Shown here: piece after piece, positions 16,554 through 24,092 of the stretch | Position numbering within the stretch: the first letter of the stretch is position 1 | Layout: the number at the start of each line of letters is the position of its first letter | Source of the DNA: Kitasatospora viridis | GTDB taxonomy: Bacteria; Actinomycetota; Actinomycetes; Streptomycetales; Streptomycetaceae | Assembly (NCBI RefSeq): GCF_007829815.1 | Contig: NZ_VIWT01000001.1 | Span: 5,977,001-6,041,000, forward strand | DNA length: 64,000 bases | Direction of reading: 5' to 3' | Position numbers and translations under genes: made by a program | The notes under the pieces: generated by a model | What the model was told of the DNA's origin: nothing | The model's input: the letters and a program-made list of their open reading frames with translations, nothing else | Databases searched by the model: none

Positions 16554-16676
16554 GGAGGTGCCTTCCGAACTTCCGAACGCAGATCTACTCGCCGGTAATG
16601 AATACCCCGGTGCGGGCCCCGGCGACAGGTCCGCGAGGGCAGTCATGAGGGCAGACCTGAGCCGGAATGGCGCAGC

Positions 16677-17156
16677 TCAGGGGCGGGCCGACAGGTCGTC
16701 AGGGGCCGTCAGCCCGGCGAGGAAGGAGCCGAAGTCCGGGGCGAGCGCCAGCTCCCTGCCGAACTCGGCGTCGAACCAGGTCACCGACGGCTCGGCGTGC
16801 CGGCCCCCGGCCCGGTAGTCGAGGGCGATCCACTGGTGGCCGTCGCCCGAGAGCAGCACCAGCTCGGCCGGCAGCTCCCACTCCCTGGTCAGGTAGGGGC
16901 TGTCGAGGAGGGAGAGCACCCGGTTGCGGTCGCCGATGCCCATCAGGTGGTCGAACGGGACGTGGTCGGCGGCCCAGGAGGTGGGCCGGCTGGTGGGGAA
17001 GGCGCTCCGGGCGGCCGCGATCGGGCCGCCGTTGCGGGTGCGGAGCAGGTCGAGCAGGGCGGCGGGGAGGGTGACGTCCAGGTCCTCCTCGGCCTCGGTG
17101 ATCGCCTCCTCGGTGAGCGGCGGTTGGACTCCGTAGTCGCTGGTGGTGTCCCACAT
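16677..17156 (-). CDS. SMI1/KNR4 (SUKH) family protein, possible immunity protein
   Basis: 159 residues. The pattern LTEEAITEAEEDLDVTLP-x3-LDLLRTRNGGPI at 14-46, the mid-region DSPYLTREWELPAELVLLSGDGHQWIALDYR, and a C-terminal F-x-SFLAGL helix are characteristic of the SUKH superfamily. Known: many SUKH proteins are immunity proteins against nuclease toxins. Here it lies between the radical SAM cassette (10-bp gap after STM4011) and a DUF4157-nuclease gene on the same strand. An immunity role is inferred from that order; it may instead serve the cassette. Confidence 0.8.
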   Translation of the reverse strand: MWDTTSDYGVQPPLTEEAITEAEEDLDVTLPAALLDLLRTRNGGPIAAARSAFPTSRPTSWAADHVPFDHLMGIGDRNRVLSLLDSPYLTREWELPAELVLLSGDGHQWIALDYRAGGRHAEPSVTWFDAEFGRELALAPDFGSFLAGLTAPDDLSARP

Positions 17157-17165
17157 GACGGGGCG

Positions 17166-18011
17166 TCACCATCCTTCCGGGATGCGTTCGAGGATGCCCT
17201 GGACGAACACGTCGTACAGCGGCAGGGTTTCCAGGTGGACGTAGCCGATGTGGCAGTCGCACACGGCCAGCGGGCAGGGGCGGGGCGTCAACGCCGCGCG
17301 GTACGAGCCGTCGTAGAGGTTGCCGAGCGGCGCGCGAACGAAGTGGCAGCGCTGGACGGTGCCTTCGCCGTCCACCGAGATCACCGAGGAGCCGGTGCGG
17401 CAGGGGTGGCCGCCGCTCGGGTGCGGGTGGCGGCTGTAGTGGAAGAGCGGGTCGAGGGCGCTCCAGTCGGCGGCTTCGGCGTCGGTGTAGGTGCGGCCCT
17501 CGGCGGCGTTGATCCACAGGTAGCGGTCCGCCGGCAGCTCGGCGCGCAACCGGCGGGCGGCGTCCAGGTGTTCGGGCTGGCCGACGACCCCGACGCTGTA
17601 CCGCACGCCCAGCGCGGTCAGCTCGCGGCACTTGCCGAGGAAGCGCTCGTGGCTCACCTGGCCCGGGTGGTAGGTGGTCCACAGCGCGACGGTGTCCGGG
17701 TCGGCCTCGGCCAACCAGCCCGTGCGGCAGCTCAGGTTGGTCTGGATCGCCACCCGCCGGACCTGCGGCAGGTGGCTGAGCCGGACCATGGTGTCCCGGT
17801 ACCAGGAGCGGACCAGGCCTTCGCCCCAGGGGGTGAGCAGGATCGACAGGCGGTCCTCGGTGTTGGCGGCGACCCAGTCCGCGAAGCGCGCCAACGCCGC
17901 CCGGTCGGCGCGCAGTTGCTCGGTCGAGTCGCGCCGCTTGGCGAACGGGCAGTACGGGCAGTCGTAGTCGCAGGAGGCCAGCGGGCCGCGGTAGAGGATG
18001 CTGAGGTCCAC
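17166..18011 (-). CDS. STM4011-family radical SAM protein with SPASM-like tail
   Basis: 281 residues. The radical SAM cluster motif is C14-x3-C18-x2-C21 (CDYDCPYC). The C-terminal quarter carries CRTGSSVISVDGEGTVQRCHF, GNLYDG and CPLAVCDCHIGY, a cysteine set like the SPASM/twitch auxiliary-cluster domains of peptide-modifying radical SAM enzymes. It is the last enzyme of the STM4015-4011 cassette, 9 bp after STM4012. Known: the family is defined by conserved gene order with the Salmonella STM4011-STM4015 genes; no reaction is established that I know of. Peptide or protein modification is inferred. Confidence 0.88.
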   Translation of the reverse strand: MDLSILYRGPLASCDYDCPYCPFAKRRDSTEQLRADRAALARFADWVAANTEDRLSILLTPWGEGLVRSWYRDTMVRLSHLPQVRRVAIQTNLSCRTGWLAEADPDTVALWTTYHPGQVSHERFLGKCRELTALGVRYSVGVVGQPEHLDAARRLRAELPADRYLWINAAEGRTYTDAEAADWSALDPLFHYSRHPHPSGGHPCRTGSSVISVDGEGTVQRCHFVRAPLGNLYDGSYRAALTPRPCPLAVCDCHIGYVHLETLPLYDVFVQGILERIPEGW

Positions 18012-18020
18012 GGCGCGCCC

Positions 18021-19331
18021 CTACCGCGGCCGGTACGCGGCCATGTCGGCCCGCACCTGTGCGGAGAAGAGCGCCGGGCCGATCGCGTCGGAGTGGGCCA
18101 GGCCCTCGGGGGTGAGCCGGAGGCGGCCGTCGGCGGTGGCCAACCAGGGCTGCCAGGGCGCGAGTTCGGCCTCGAAGTCGTCCAGCACGGAGGACCCGAA
18201 CCACACCTGGTAGTCCGTCAGGGAGAGCCCCTCAAGCTGGAGCAGCGACTGGATCAGGTGCCGCCGGCGCGACTCCTCGGGCGTCATCCACCGCCCGATC
18301 GCGGCGTGGCCGAAGTCCCGCGTCGCCACGTACCCGTCGATGATCGAGCGCACCTCGGTCGCGCTGACGGCGTAGTCGAAGGAGTAGTGCAGTCGCGCGG
18401 TGTACGAGCGCGCGCCGCAGCCCAGGCCCACCATGCCGTCCGTCTGGCAGCTGTACTCGCCGCCGCCCGCCTCGGGCGAGTCGGCGCGGCGGAACATCCG
18501 CATGGACACCTGCTGGTAGCCGTTCGCCAACAGGTGGTCGCGCCCGGCGCGGTAGAGCCGCAGGCGTTGGGCGTCCCAGCCCGCCGGCGACTCCTCGCCG
18601 GGCCGCCGGGCCAGCCCGGTGAGCGGGCGGACGTAGAGCGGGTAGAGGTAGAGCTCCTCGGGCCGCCAGGCCAGCGCCGCGTCCAGCGACTGGAGCCAAC
18701 TCGCCTCGGTCTGGCCGTCGATGCCGTAGATCAGGTCGATGTTGAGCACCGGGAAGCCGGCCTCGCGGATCCGCCCGAGTGCGGCCTCCACGGCGGCGCG
18801 CTTCTGCGGGCGGACGGCGGAGCGGGCCTCGGCGTCCAGGAAGGACTGCACGCCCAGGCTGAGCCGCGTGGTGCCGCGCTCGGCCAGCACGCGCAGCCGG
18901 TCGGCGGTCGCGGTGTCCGGCGAGGCCTCCACCGAGAGCGGGACGGCGCGCAGGTCGGCGCCCATCCGGTGCTCGGCGATGTCGCAGAGCCGCTCCAGCT
19001 CACCGGCCGTCAGGTAGGTGGGCGTGCCGCCGCCGAAGGCGGCCAGCGCGAACCGGGCGTCACCGTCCAGGGCTTCGCGGACGGCCGTGGCCTGGCGCTC
19101 CAGCGCGTCCAGGTAGGCGGTGGTCAGGCCCTCGGGCGCGCCGATCCGGGTGAACAGGTTGCAGAAGCCGCAGCGCACCTCGCAGAACGGCACGTGCAGG
19201 TAGAGCGAGAGCGCGTGCTGCGGCTCGCCGGCCCACACCTCGCGCAGCGCCACCGCGGGCTTCAGCTCGCGGTAGGCGGTCTTGTGCGGGTAGGCGTAGA
19301 CGTAGGACTGGTACGGCGAGGCGGAGTTCAT
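18021..19331 (-). CDS. STM4012-family radical SAM protein (HemN-like)
   Basis: 436 residues. LYLHVPFCEVRCGFCNLF gives the C50-x3-C54-x2-C57 cluster; AFGGGTPTYL and the downstream LSLGVQSF and LNIDLIYGIDGQT stretches match coproporphyrinogen oxidase-like (HemN/HemW) radical SAM proteins, with the HemN C-terminal region present (WMTPEESRRRHLIQSLLQ). The ATG at 19331 overlaps the STM4013 stop (ATGA). Despite the similarity, conserved cassette context argues against a heme-synthesis role. HemN-like family enzymes include methyltransferases and heme chaperones. Confidence 0.88.
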   Translation of the reverse strand: MNSASPYQSYVYAYPHKTAYRELKPAVALREVWAGEPQHALSLYLHVPFCEVRCGFCNLFTRIGAPEGLTTAYLDALERQATAVREALDGDARFALAAFGGGTPTYLTAGELERLCDIAEHRMGADLRAVPLSVEASPDTATADRLRVLAERGTTRLSLGVQSFLDAEARSAVRPQKRAAVEAALGRIREAGFPVLNIDLIYGIDGQTEASWLQSLDAALAWRPEELYLYPLYVRPLTGLARRPGEESPAGWDAQRLRLYRAGRDHLLANGYQQVSMRMFRRADSPEAGGGEYSCQTDGMVGLGCGARSYTARLHYSFDYAVSATEVRSIIDGYVATRDFGHAAIGRWMTPEESRRRHLIQSLLQLEGLSLTDYQVWFGSSVLDDFEAELAPWQPWLATADGRLRLTPEGLAHSDAIGPALFSAQVRADMAAYRPR

Positions 19332-20230
19332 CGAGCGGTGCCTTCGGGCTGGTGGGGAGCGGCAGCGGGGACGCTCAAGGCGGGGACGGTCGAGGCGGGG
19401 ACGGTGAAGTGCGCGTACGGCACCGTCCAGACCGTCGGGTGGCCGATCCGGTGGCCGGTGTACCCGTCCTCGCCGTAGGCCGTGCCGTGGTCGGAGCAGA
19501 CGATCGCGAAGCACGGCAGGCTCCGGCTCAACGCCCGCAGCAGGCGCGGGATGTGGCGGTCCACGTACTCCAGCGCGGCGGCGTGGCTGGCCCGGCTGTC
19601 GCCGTCCTCGCGGGTCGCACCCGGTAGGTGGAACCAGTTGGGCTGGTGCAGCGCCGAGACGTTGAGCAGAAGGAAGAGCGGCCGGCCGGCGGGCTGTTCG
19701 GCGGCCACCCGCTCGGCGCACGCCACCTGGGCCTCGAAGGAGGTGGCCGACGGCACCCCGAACTCCGGCTCCCAGTAGCTCTCCTGGAACATCCCGGGGA
19801 GCACCGAGCCGAGCGGTCCCTGCTTGTTGAAGAAGCCGACGCCGCCGATGCAGACCGTCCGGTAGCCGGCGCCGGACAGTGCGGAGGGCAGGTCGGGGGT
19901 GTCGAAGACCCAGGTGCGCGGCTCGGTGGTCTCCGAACCGGCGAACCGGGCGGCGAACAGCCGCGGGTGCGGACCGTCGGGCGTCGCGGGGGTGGGCAGG
20001 AACCCGGCCAGCATGGCCTGGTGGGCCGCGTAGGTGAAGCTGCCGGGGGTGTGCCGGCGCTCCCAGCGTCCGTCAGGCAGAACGGCGGTGAGGTTGGGCA
20101 GCCGGCCGGCCTCGGCCAGCTCCCGGGCCACGTCGTAGCGCAGGGTGTCCAGGGTGAGCAGCAGGATGTGGTGGCTGCCGACCACCTGGTTCATGTCGGG
20201 TATCTGGTCGGTTGTCTGATGGTGCGTCAT
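19328..20230 (-). CDS. STM4013-family sulfatase/phosphatase-fold hydrolase
   Basis: 300 residues. The alkaline-phosphatase superfamily metal sites are visible: LLLTLDTLRYDV (Asp28) at the N-terminus and CSDHGTAYGEDGYTGHRIGH near 252-271. The nucleophile region reads TPGSFTYAAHQAMLAG (61-76), so the CxPxR formylglycine motif of type I sulfatases is absent and Ser/Thr is the likely nucleophile. That suggests a phosphodiester- or phosphoryl-transferase-type reaction. The ATG overlaps the STM4014 stop by 4 bp. Cytosolic, with no signal peptide. Confidence 0.85.
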   Translation of the reverse strand: MTHHQTTDQIPDMNQVVGSHHILLLTLDTLRYDVARELAEAGRLPNLTAVLPDGRWERRHTPGSFTYAAHQAMLAGFLPTPATPDGPHPRLFAARFAGSETTEPRTWVFDTPDLPSALSGAGYRTVCIGGVGFFNKQGPLGSVLPGMFQESYWEPEFGVPSATSFEAQVACAERVAAEQPAGRPLFLLLNVSALHQPNWFHLPGATREDGDSRASHAAALEYVDRHIPRLLRALSRSLPCFAIVCSDHGTAYGEDGYTGHRIGHPTVWTVPYAHFTVPASTVPALSVPAAAPHQPEGTAR

Positions 20231-21465
20231 ATCACGGTGTTCCGGAGGAGGGCGGCGAGCTGGGCCTGGTGGGTGTCCAGGCCCTCGGCGGGGGTGCCGG
20301 GCAGGCCGGTGAGGTTGGGCAGCAGGTCGCCGAAGGCGTTGACCTCGCCGACGTGGAAGCGCTGCCAGTCGGTGCCGGGTAGCAGGTCGACGCCGACCAT
20401 CGGGGCGTGCGGGAAGCAGGCGGCGGCCTGCTCGCAGACCCGCAGCAGCTCGGGCCAGCGGGCCCCCGCCGCCTCGACGGCGAGGGCCAACTCGCCCCGG
20501 GCGCCGCCGAGGTGGAGGTTGGTCAGCGGACCGCCGCTGGTCCGCACCACCGCGTGGGTGGCCCGGCCGGCGATCACCACCACCCGCAGGTCGGCGGTCC
20601 GGCCGCGCTGGGCGCCCTTGGGGATCCACCGCTCGACGTGCAGGCCGTCCGGGGCCAGCCGGTCGACGATGGCGGCGACCTCGGACTCGTCCCGGTAGCG
20701 GCGCACCCGCAGCGAGTTGTGCAGCTCGCCGCCGGTGAGCTCCACCGAGGTGGTGGCCTGCACCTGCCCGCGCGGGCCGAACTCCAGGGCGAGCACACCG
20801 CTGGCCGAGGAGCCGTGCGCGGGCTTGACGAAGACCCGGCGCAGGCGGGCGGCGGACAGCCGCTCGCGCAGGTCGGCCCAGTCGCGCACCGGTCCGGCGC
20901 ACTGGTCCAGGGCCGCCGGCACCGGGACCCCGGCTGCCGAGAGCAGCCGATGGGTGGCCCGCTTGTCGAACATGGTGGCGATCTCGGCGGGGTCGCCGAG
21001 CAGCCGGGCGCCGGGGGTGGCCCGGACGGTGGCGGCCAGCCGCTCCAGCGCACCGGTGACGCCCCGGTACCAGGCGGCGCCGCCTTCGACCCGGGTCGGC
21101 GCGTAGCCGCCGCGCGGGCCGGCGCGGTGGCCGCTCGGGCCGGCGCGGTGGCCGTCCGGGCCGGAGCCCTCGCTGTCCGGGCCGAAGGCGGCGCCCCGCA
21201 GCAGCCGGTCGACCGTCTCGTCCTCGCCGGGGGAGTCGACCCGCACCACCGTGTCGGGCGCCAACCGCACCTCGCCGCCGAGCAGTTCCCGCCAGGGCAG
21301 CACGCTGGGCGTGGGCAGCCCGGCGGCCCGGGCGGCGGCCGCGAAGAGGGTGACCCGCCGGTGGCCCGGGTGGCCGACCACGGCCAGCGGGCGCCCGGGG
21401 CTCAGCAGCCGCTCGGGGCTCAGCAGCCGCCCACCGGCCGTCCGCTCACTCGCCGTTGGCCACAT
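20227..21465 (-). CDS. STM4014-family ATP-grasp protein
   Basis: 412 residues. The central and C-terminal parts have ATP-grasp features: IATMFDKRATHRLLSAAGVPVP (pre-ATP-grasp to ATP-lid), RVFVKPAHGSSASGVLAL (phosphate-binding lysine and Gly/Ser loop) and a C-terminal VGVDLLPGTDWQRFHVGEVNAFGDLLPNL carrying Mg-binding Asp/Glu/Asn. Known: ATP-grasp enzymes ligate carboxylates to amines or thiols. In this cassette the substrate is unknown. It overlaps STM4015 by 20 bp and STM4013 by 4 bp, so it is tightly co-translated. Confidence 0.85.
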   Translation of the reverse strand: MWPTASERTAGGRLLSPERLLSPGRPLAVVGHPGHRRVTLFAAAARAAGLPTPSVLPWRELLGGEVRLAPDTVVRVDSPGEDETVDRLLRGAAFGPDSEGSGPDGHRAGPSGHRAGPRGGYAPTRVEGGAAWYRGVTGALERLAATVRATPGARLLGDPAEIATMFDKRATHRLLSAAGVPVPAALDQCAGPVRDWADLRERLSAARLRRVFVKPAHGSSASGVLALEFGPRGQVQATTSVELTGGELHNSLRVRRYRDESEVAAIVDRLAPDGLHVERWIPKGAQRGRTADLRVVVIAGRATHAVVRTSGGPLTNLHLGGARGELALAVEAAGARWPELLRVCEQAAACFPHAPMVGVDLLPGTDWQRFHVGEVNAFGDLLPNLTGLPGTPAEGLDTHQAQLAALLRNTVI

Positions 21466-22384
21466 AGCGCCATTCCCCCTCCTCCCGCTCCTGCTCGCTC
21501 AGGTCGACCTCGGCCTCGGGCAGCGCGAGCCGGATCCGCTCGATCATCTCGTCGCTGAGGAAGTGGTGGTGCAGGTCCAGGGCCCGCAGGTGGGTGAGCG
21601 GCTGGCCGGAGAGCAGCGCGGTGGCGCCCTCGTCGGTCAGCGTGCCCATGGCCAGGCTCAGGCTCTCCAGCCGGGCGACCACCGGCGCCCCGGCCACCGC
21701 GCTGGCTATCTCGTCCGCCAACTCGCTGTCCTCCAGGCCGAGGTGGCGCAGCGCCGGGAACCGCGAGCCGTCCAGGAACGGCGCCAGGTCGGGCACCGTG
21801 GCGTCACCGCCGTACCAGCTGACGCCCAGCCAGAGCTCCAGCCGCTCCAGCGCCGGCAGTTCGCAGGCGCCGAGGGCCCGCACCACGCCGCCCGGCAGGC
21901 CGCCGGTCTCCAGGCGCAGGGCGCGCAGCCGCTCGTGCCGCACCTCGGTCAGCACCAGGTCCTGGCCGCCGCGCACCACCAGCTCCTCCAACTGCGGGAA
22001 GGCGGTGAGGGCAGGGGTGATGTCGGCCATGTGCAGCCAGGAGAGCTCGTGCTCCTCGTAGACCACGTCGCCGATGAAGAGCGCCCGCAGGTTCGGGAAC
22101 CGGTCGGCGCTGGCGGTGATCAGGGCGAGCGAGTCGGTCAGCGGCTCCTCGCCGTCCTCGAACCACGGGCCGATCACCACGGCGGTGATCCGCTCCGTGT
22201 CGACCGTGTCGAGGAACTGCTGCCAGCGGTCGGCGAAGCCGGGGCCGTCCTCGTAGCACCTGACCGCGACCCGCCAGGCCGCCGCCTCGGGCGCGGGCTG
22301 CCTGCCCTTCGGGCCGCCGGTGTCGGGGAACAGGTCGTGGACCGGGAGTCCGTGGAACTCCTTCAGGTGCTCACTGATCGCCAT
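21446..22384 (-). CDS. STM4015-family protein (leucine-rich-repeat-like)
   Basis: 312 residues, first gene of the cassette. The middle and C-terminal two-thirds carry irregular leucine-rich repeats (LRALFIGDV, LEELVVRGG, LRALRLETGG, LERLELWLG, LRHLGLEDSEL, LESLSLAMG, LRALDLHHHFL). The N-terminus is MAISEHLKEFHGLPVHDL. LRR proteins usually bind other proteins, so it could be scaffold or substrate recogniser for the enzymes that follow. It starts at the ATG at 22384 with AGGAGAAG. Upstream is a promoter-sized gap with a 15-bp repeat pair. Confidence 0.85.
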   Translation of the reverse strand: MAISEHLKEFHGLPVHDLFPDTGGPKGRQPAPEAAAWRVAVRCYEDGPGFADRWQQFLDTVDTERITAVVIGPWFEDGEEPLTDSLALITASADRFPNLRALFIGDVVYEEHELSWLHMADITPALTAFPQLEELVVRGGQDLVLTEVRHERLRALRLETGGLPGGVVRALGACELPALERLELWLGVSWYGGDATVPDLAPFLDGSRFPALRHLGLEDSELADEIASAVAGAPVVARLESLSLAMGTLTDEGATALLSGQPLTHLRALDLHHHFLSDEMIERIRLALPEAEVDLSEQEREEGEWRYVANGE

Positions 22385-22435
22385 GGCGCTTCTCCTGGGC
22401 GGTGGATCGGGGTCCTTGATCGGGTCCTTTCCTAT

Positions 22436-22465
22436 CAGCCCCCACCGACGCAGCCCCCACCGACT
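22436..22465. repeat. two tandem 15-bp repeats upstream of the STM cassette
   Basis: CAGCCCCCACCGACG (22436-22450) is followed directly by CAGCCCCCACCGACT. It lies 52 bp ahead of the STM4015 start codon, in the 199-bp divergent gap to the 108-aa gene. Unit length equals the other two tandem tracts. Confidence 0.55.
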
Positions 22466-22529
22466 CATCCCGCACCACGGCCCCACCGGGACCCCGACCC
22501 GCCGTGCGGGCGTTGTCAGCGCGCTCGCC

Positions 22530-22586
22530 TAGCGTTCGAGTCGTGAGTGGCGCGGGACACGCGCCGCCGGCGAAGGAGACGTGATG
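22530..22586 (+). promoter_or_regulatory. leaderless promoter and 13-codon mini-ORF coupled to the next gene
   Basis: TAGCGT at 22530-22535 is 7 nt before a GTG at 22543. Translation from there gives 13 codons ending at TGA 22582-22584, whose last base is the A of the next ATG (TGATG). AAGGAG inside the mini-ORF also serves as ribosome site for that ATG. A leaderless coupled mini-ORF is inferred; the alternative is simply a short leader. Confidence 0.45.
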
Positions 22587-22910
22587 TACCGACAGGGCGA
22601 CGTGCTGATCGTGCCGGTCCCCGAGAGCGCCGCGCCGGGCCCGGCCAGCGGCTTCGCCGCGCAGCCCAGGGACGCCCGCGGGCGGCTGGTGCTGGCGCTC
22701 GGCGAGGTCACCGGGCACGCCCACGCGATCGTCGGCCCCGGTGAACTGCTGCGCGAGCCGGGCCCGTTCGCACCGGCCTGGCTGCACCTGCCGGAGGGCG
22801 GCCGGGTGGTGCACGAGGAACACGCGGCGATCCCGCTGCCCAAGGGCTGGTACCGGGTGGTGCGCCAGCGGGAGTACACCCCGGGCGCGGTGCGGGTCGT
22901 CGCGGACTGA
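22584..22910 (+). CDS. small hypothetical protein, partner of a DUF6745 protein
   Basis: 108 residues. It is a compact beta-rich protein beginning MYRQGDVLIVPVP, with LALGEVTGHAHAI near 40-52, LHLPEGGRVVHEEHAAIPLPKGWYRVVRQREY in the second half. The same small protein type is, from memory, often found next to DUF6745 genes, as here. The conserved GHAHAI and HEEHA histidines could bind metal. No function is known. It is divergent from the STM4015 cassette and 55 bp upstream of the DUF6745 gene. Confidence 0.65.
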   Translation: MYRQGDVLIVPVPESAAPGPASGFAAQPRDARGRLVLALGEVTGHAHAIVGPGELLREPGPFAPAWLHLPEGGRVVHEEHAAIPLPKGWYRVVRQREYTPGAVRVVAD

Positions 22911-22965
22911 CCCCGGCACCCACCGTCAGTTGAGCACACGACAGGCGATCGAGAGGAAGCACGAC

Positions 22966-24081
22966 GTGACAGCGACCCAGCAGGCCGGACCCCGCCCCGG
23001 GGCGGACGCGGTCCGCGACTGGCGGACCGTCGGCGCGGCCACCGGGCCCGCCGACCGGGCCCGGGCCGAGCGGGCCGTGCTGGCCGCCTACCGGGCGGCC
23101 GGGGTGGTCGAGGAGCCGGCCGTGCTCTGGTTCGACTCCCCGCTCCAGGCGGCCGCCGCCGCGCTGCACCTCACCGGGCGGGCCGACAAGCTGCGCGGCT
23201 GCCCGGGCTGGGACCAGGTCGCCCGGCTGCCCGAACTGCCCGAGGCCGGCCGCTCGGTGCGCGAGCAGGTGCGCACCGCCCCCTGGGAGCGGGCCCGGCG
23301 CCGGGCGCACCAGCGCCTCGGCCCGCTCGGCTGGTCCGCGCTCTGGTCGGTGACCGGCGGTGAACTCTGGCCCACCGGGCAGGCATTGGCCGATCGCATC
23401 CGCGCGGGCGTGGCCGAGCGGTTGCACGGCGACCGGCAGTCGGCGGTCGGCCCGGTGCGCCAGGTGCTGCTGGACGCGGTGCTCGGCCAGCACGACGCCG
23501 CCTGGCTCGCCGCCTTCGACGCGGCCGGCGAGGTGGACGCCGGCCTCGCCCCGCTCGCCGAGCTGTCCCGCAGCGCCGGCTGGTGGTGGCCGTACGAGCG
23601 CCTGGTGCTGCTCTGCGAGCGGCCGACCGAGCTGCATCGCGACGAGGCCGGCCGGCTGGACCGGCCCGACGGCCCGGCGCTCGCCTACCCGGACGGCTTC
23701 GCCCTGCACGCCTGGCACGGCATGCCGGTCCCGGCCGACTTCCTCGCCAACCTCGGCGACCTCACCCCGGCCCGGATCCGCGAGGAGGAGAACGCCGAGC
23801 TGCGCCGGGTGATGCTGGAGCACTACGGCTACGACCGCTACCTCGCCGACTCCGCCGCCGAGCCGCTGCACCGCGACGAGACCGGCGTGCTGTGGCGGAT
23901 CCAACTCGACGACGACGAGCCGGTGGTGATGGTCGAGGTGGTCAACTCCACGGCCGAGCCGGACGGCAGCTTCCGCACCTACTGGCTGCGGGTGCCGCCG
24001 ACCACCGGCACCGCCCGCGAGGGCGTGGCCTGGACCTTCGGACTGACGGCGGACCAGTACCGGCCGCAGCGCGAGACCTGA
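22966..24081 (+). CDS. DUF6745-like protein
   Basis: 371 residues from the GTG at 22966 (GAGAGGAAG upstream). An N-terminal alpha-helical region is followed by a C-terminal domain with LHRDEAGRLDRPDGPALAYPDGFALHAWHG near 222-251 and LHRDETGVLWRI near 305-316, which resembles DUF6745 proteins. No enzymatic motif is recognised. The gene ends inside a 15-bp palindrome that also holds the stop of the convergent TPR gene. The pairing with the small protein upstream suggests they work together. Confidence 0.65.
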   Translation: MTATQQAGPRPGADAVRDWRTVGAATGPADRARAERAVLAAYRAAGVVEEPAVLWFDSPLQAAAAALHLTGRADKLRGCPGWDQVARLPELPEAGRSVREQVRTAPWERARRRAHQRLGPLGWSALWSVTGGELWPTGQALADRIRAGVAERLHGDRQSAVGPVRQVLLDAVLGQHDAAWLAAFDAAGEVDAGLAPLAELSRSAGWWWPYERLVLLCERPTELHRDEAGRLDRPDGPALAYPDGFALHAWHGMPVPADFLANLGDLTPARIREEENAELRRVMLEHYGYDRYLADSAAEPLHRDETGVLWRIQLDDDEPVVMVEVVNSTAEPDGSFRTYWLRVPPTTGTAREGVAWTFGLTADQYRPQRET

Positions 24082-24092
24082 CGATGCGTCAG
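24078..24092. repeat. 15-bp palindrome CTGACG-ATG-CGTCAG holding both stop codons
   Basis: Perfect 6-bp arms. The plus-strand stop TGA is 24079-24081 and the minus-strand stop (TCA) is 24089-24091, so the DUF6745 and TPR genes both terminate translation within this element. Confidence 0.85.

Noticed and set aside
18021..19331. Oxygen-independent coproporphyrinogen oxidase (HemN) for heme synthesis
   Set aside because: Sequence is HemN-like but it lies in the STM4011-4015 cassette, which has a different, unknown role.
19328..20230. STM4013 as a radical-SAM-matured formylglycine sulfatase
   Set aside because: No C/S-x-P-x-R motif is present in the nucleophile region.
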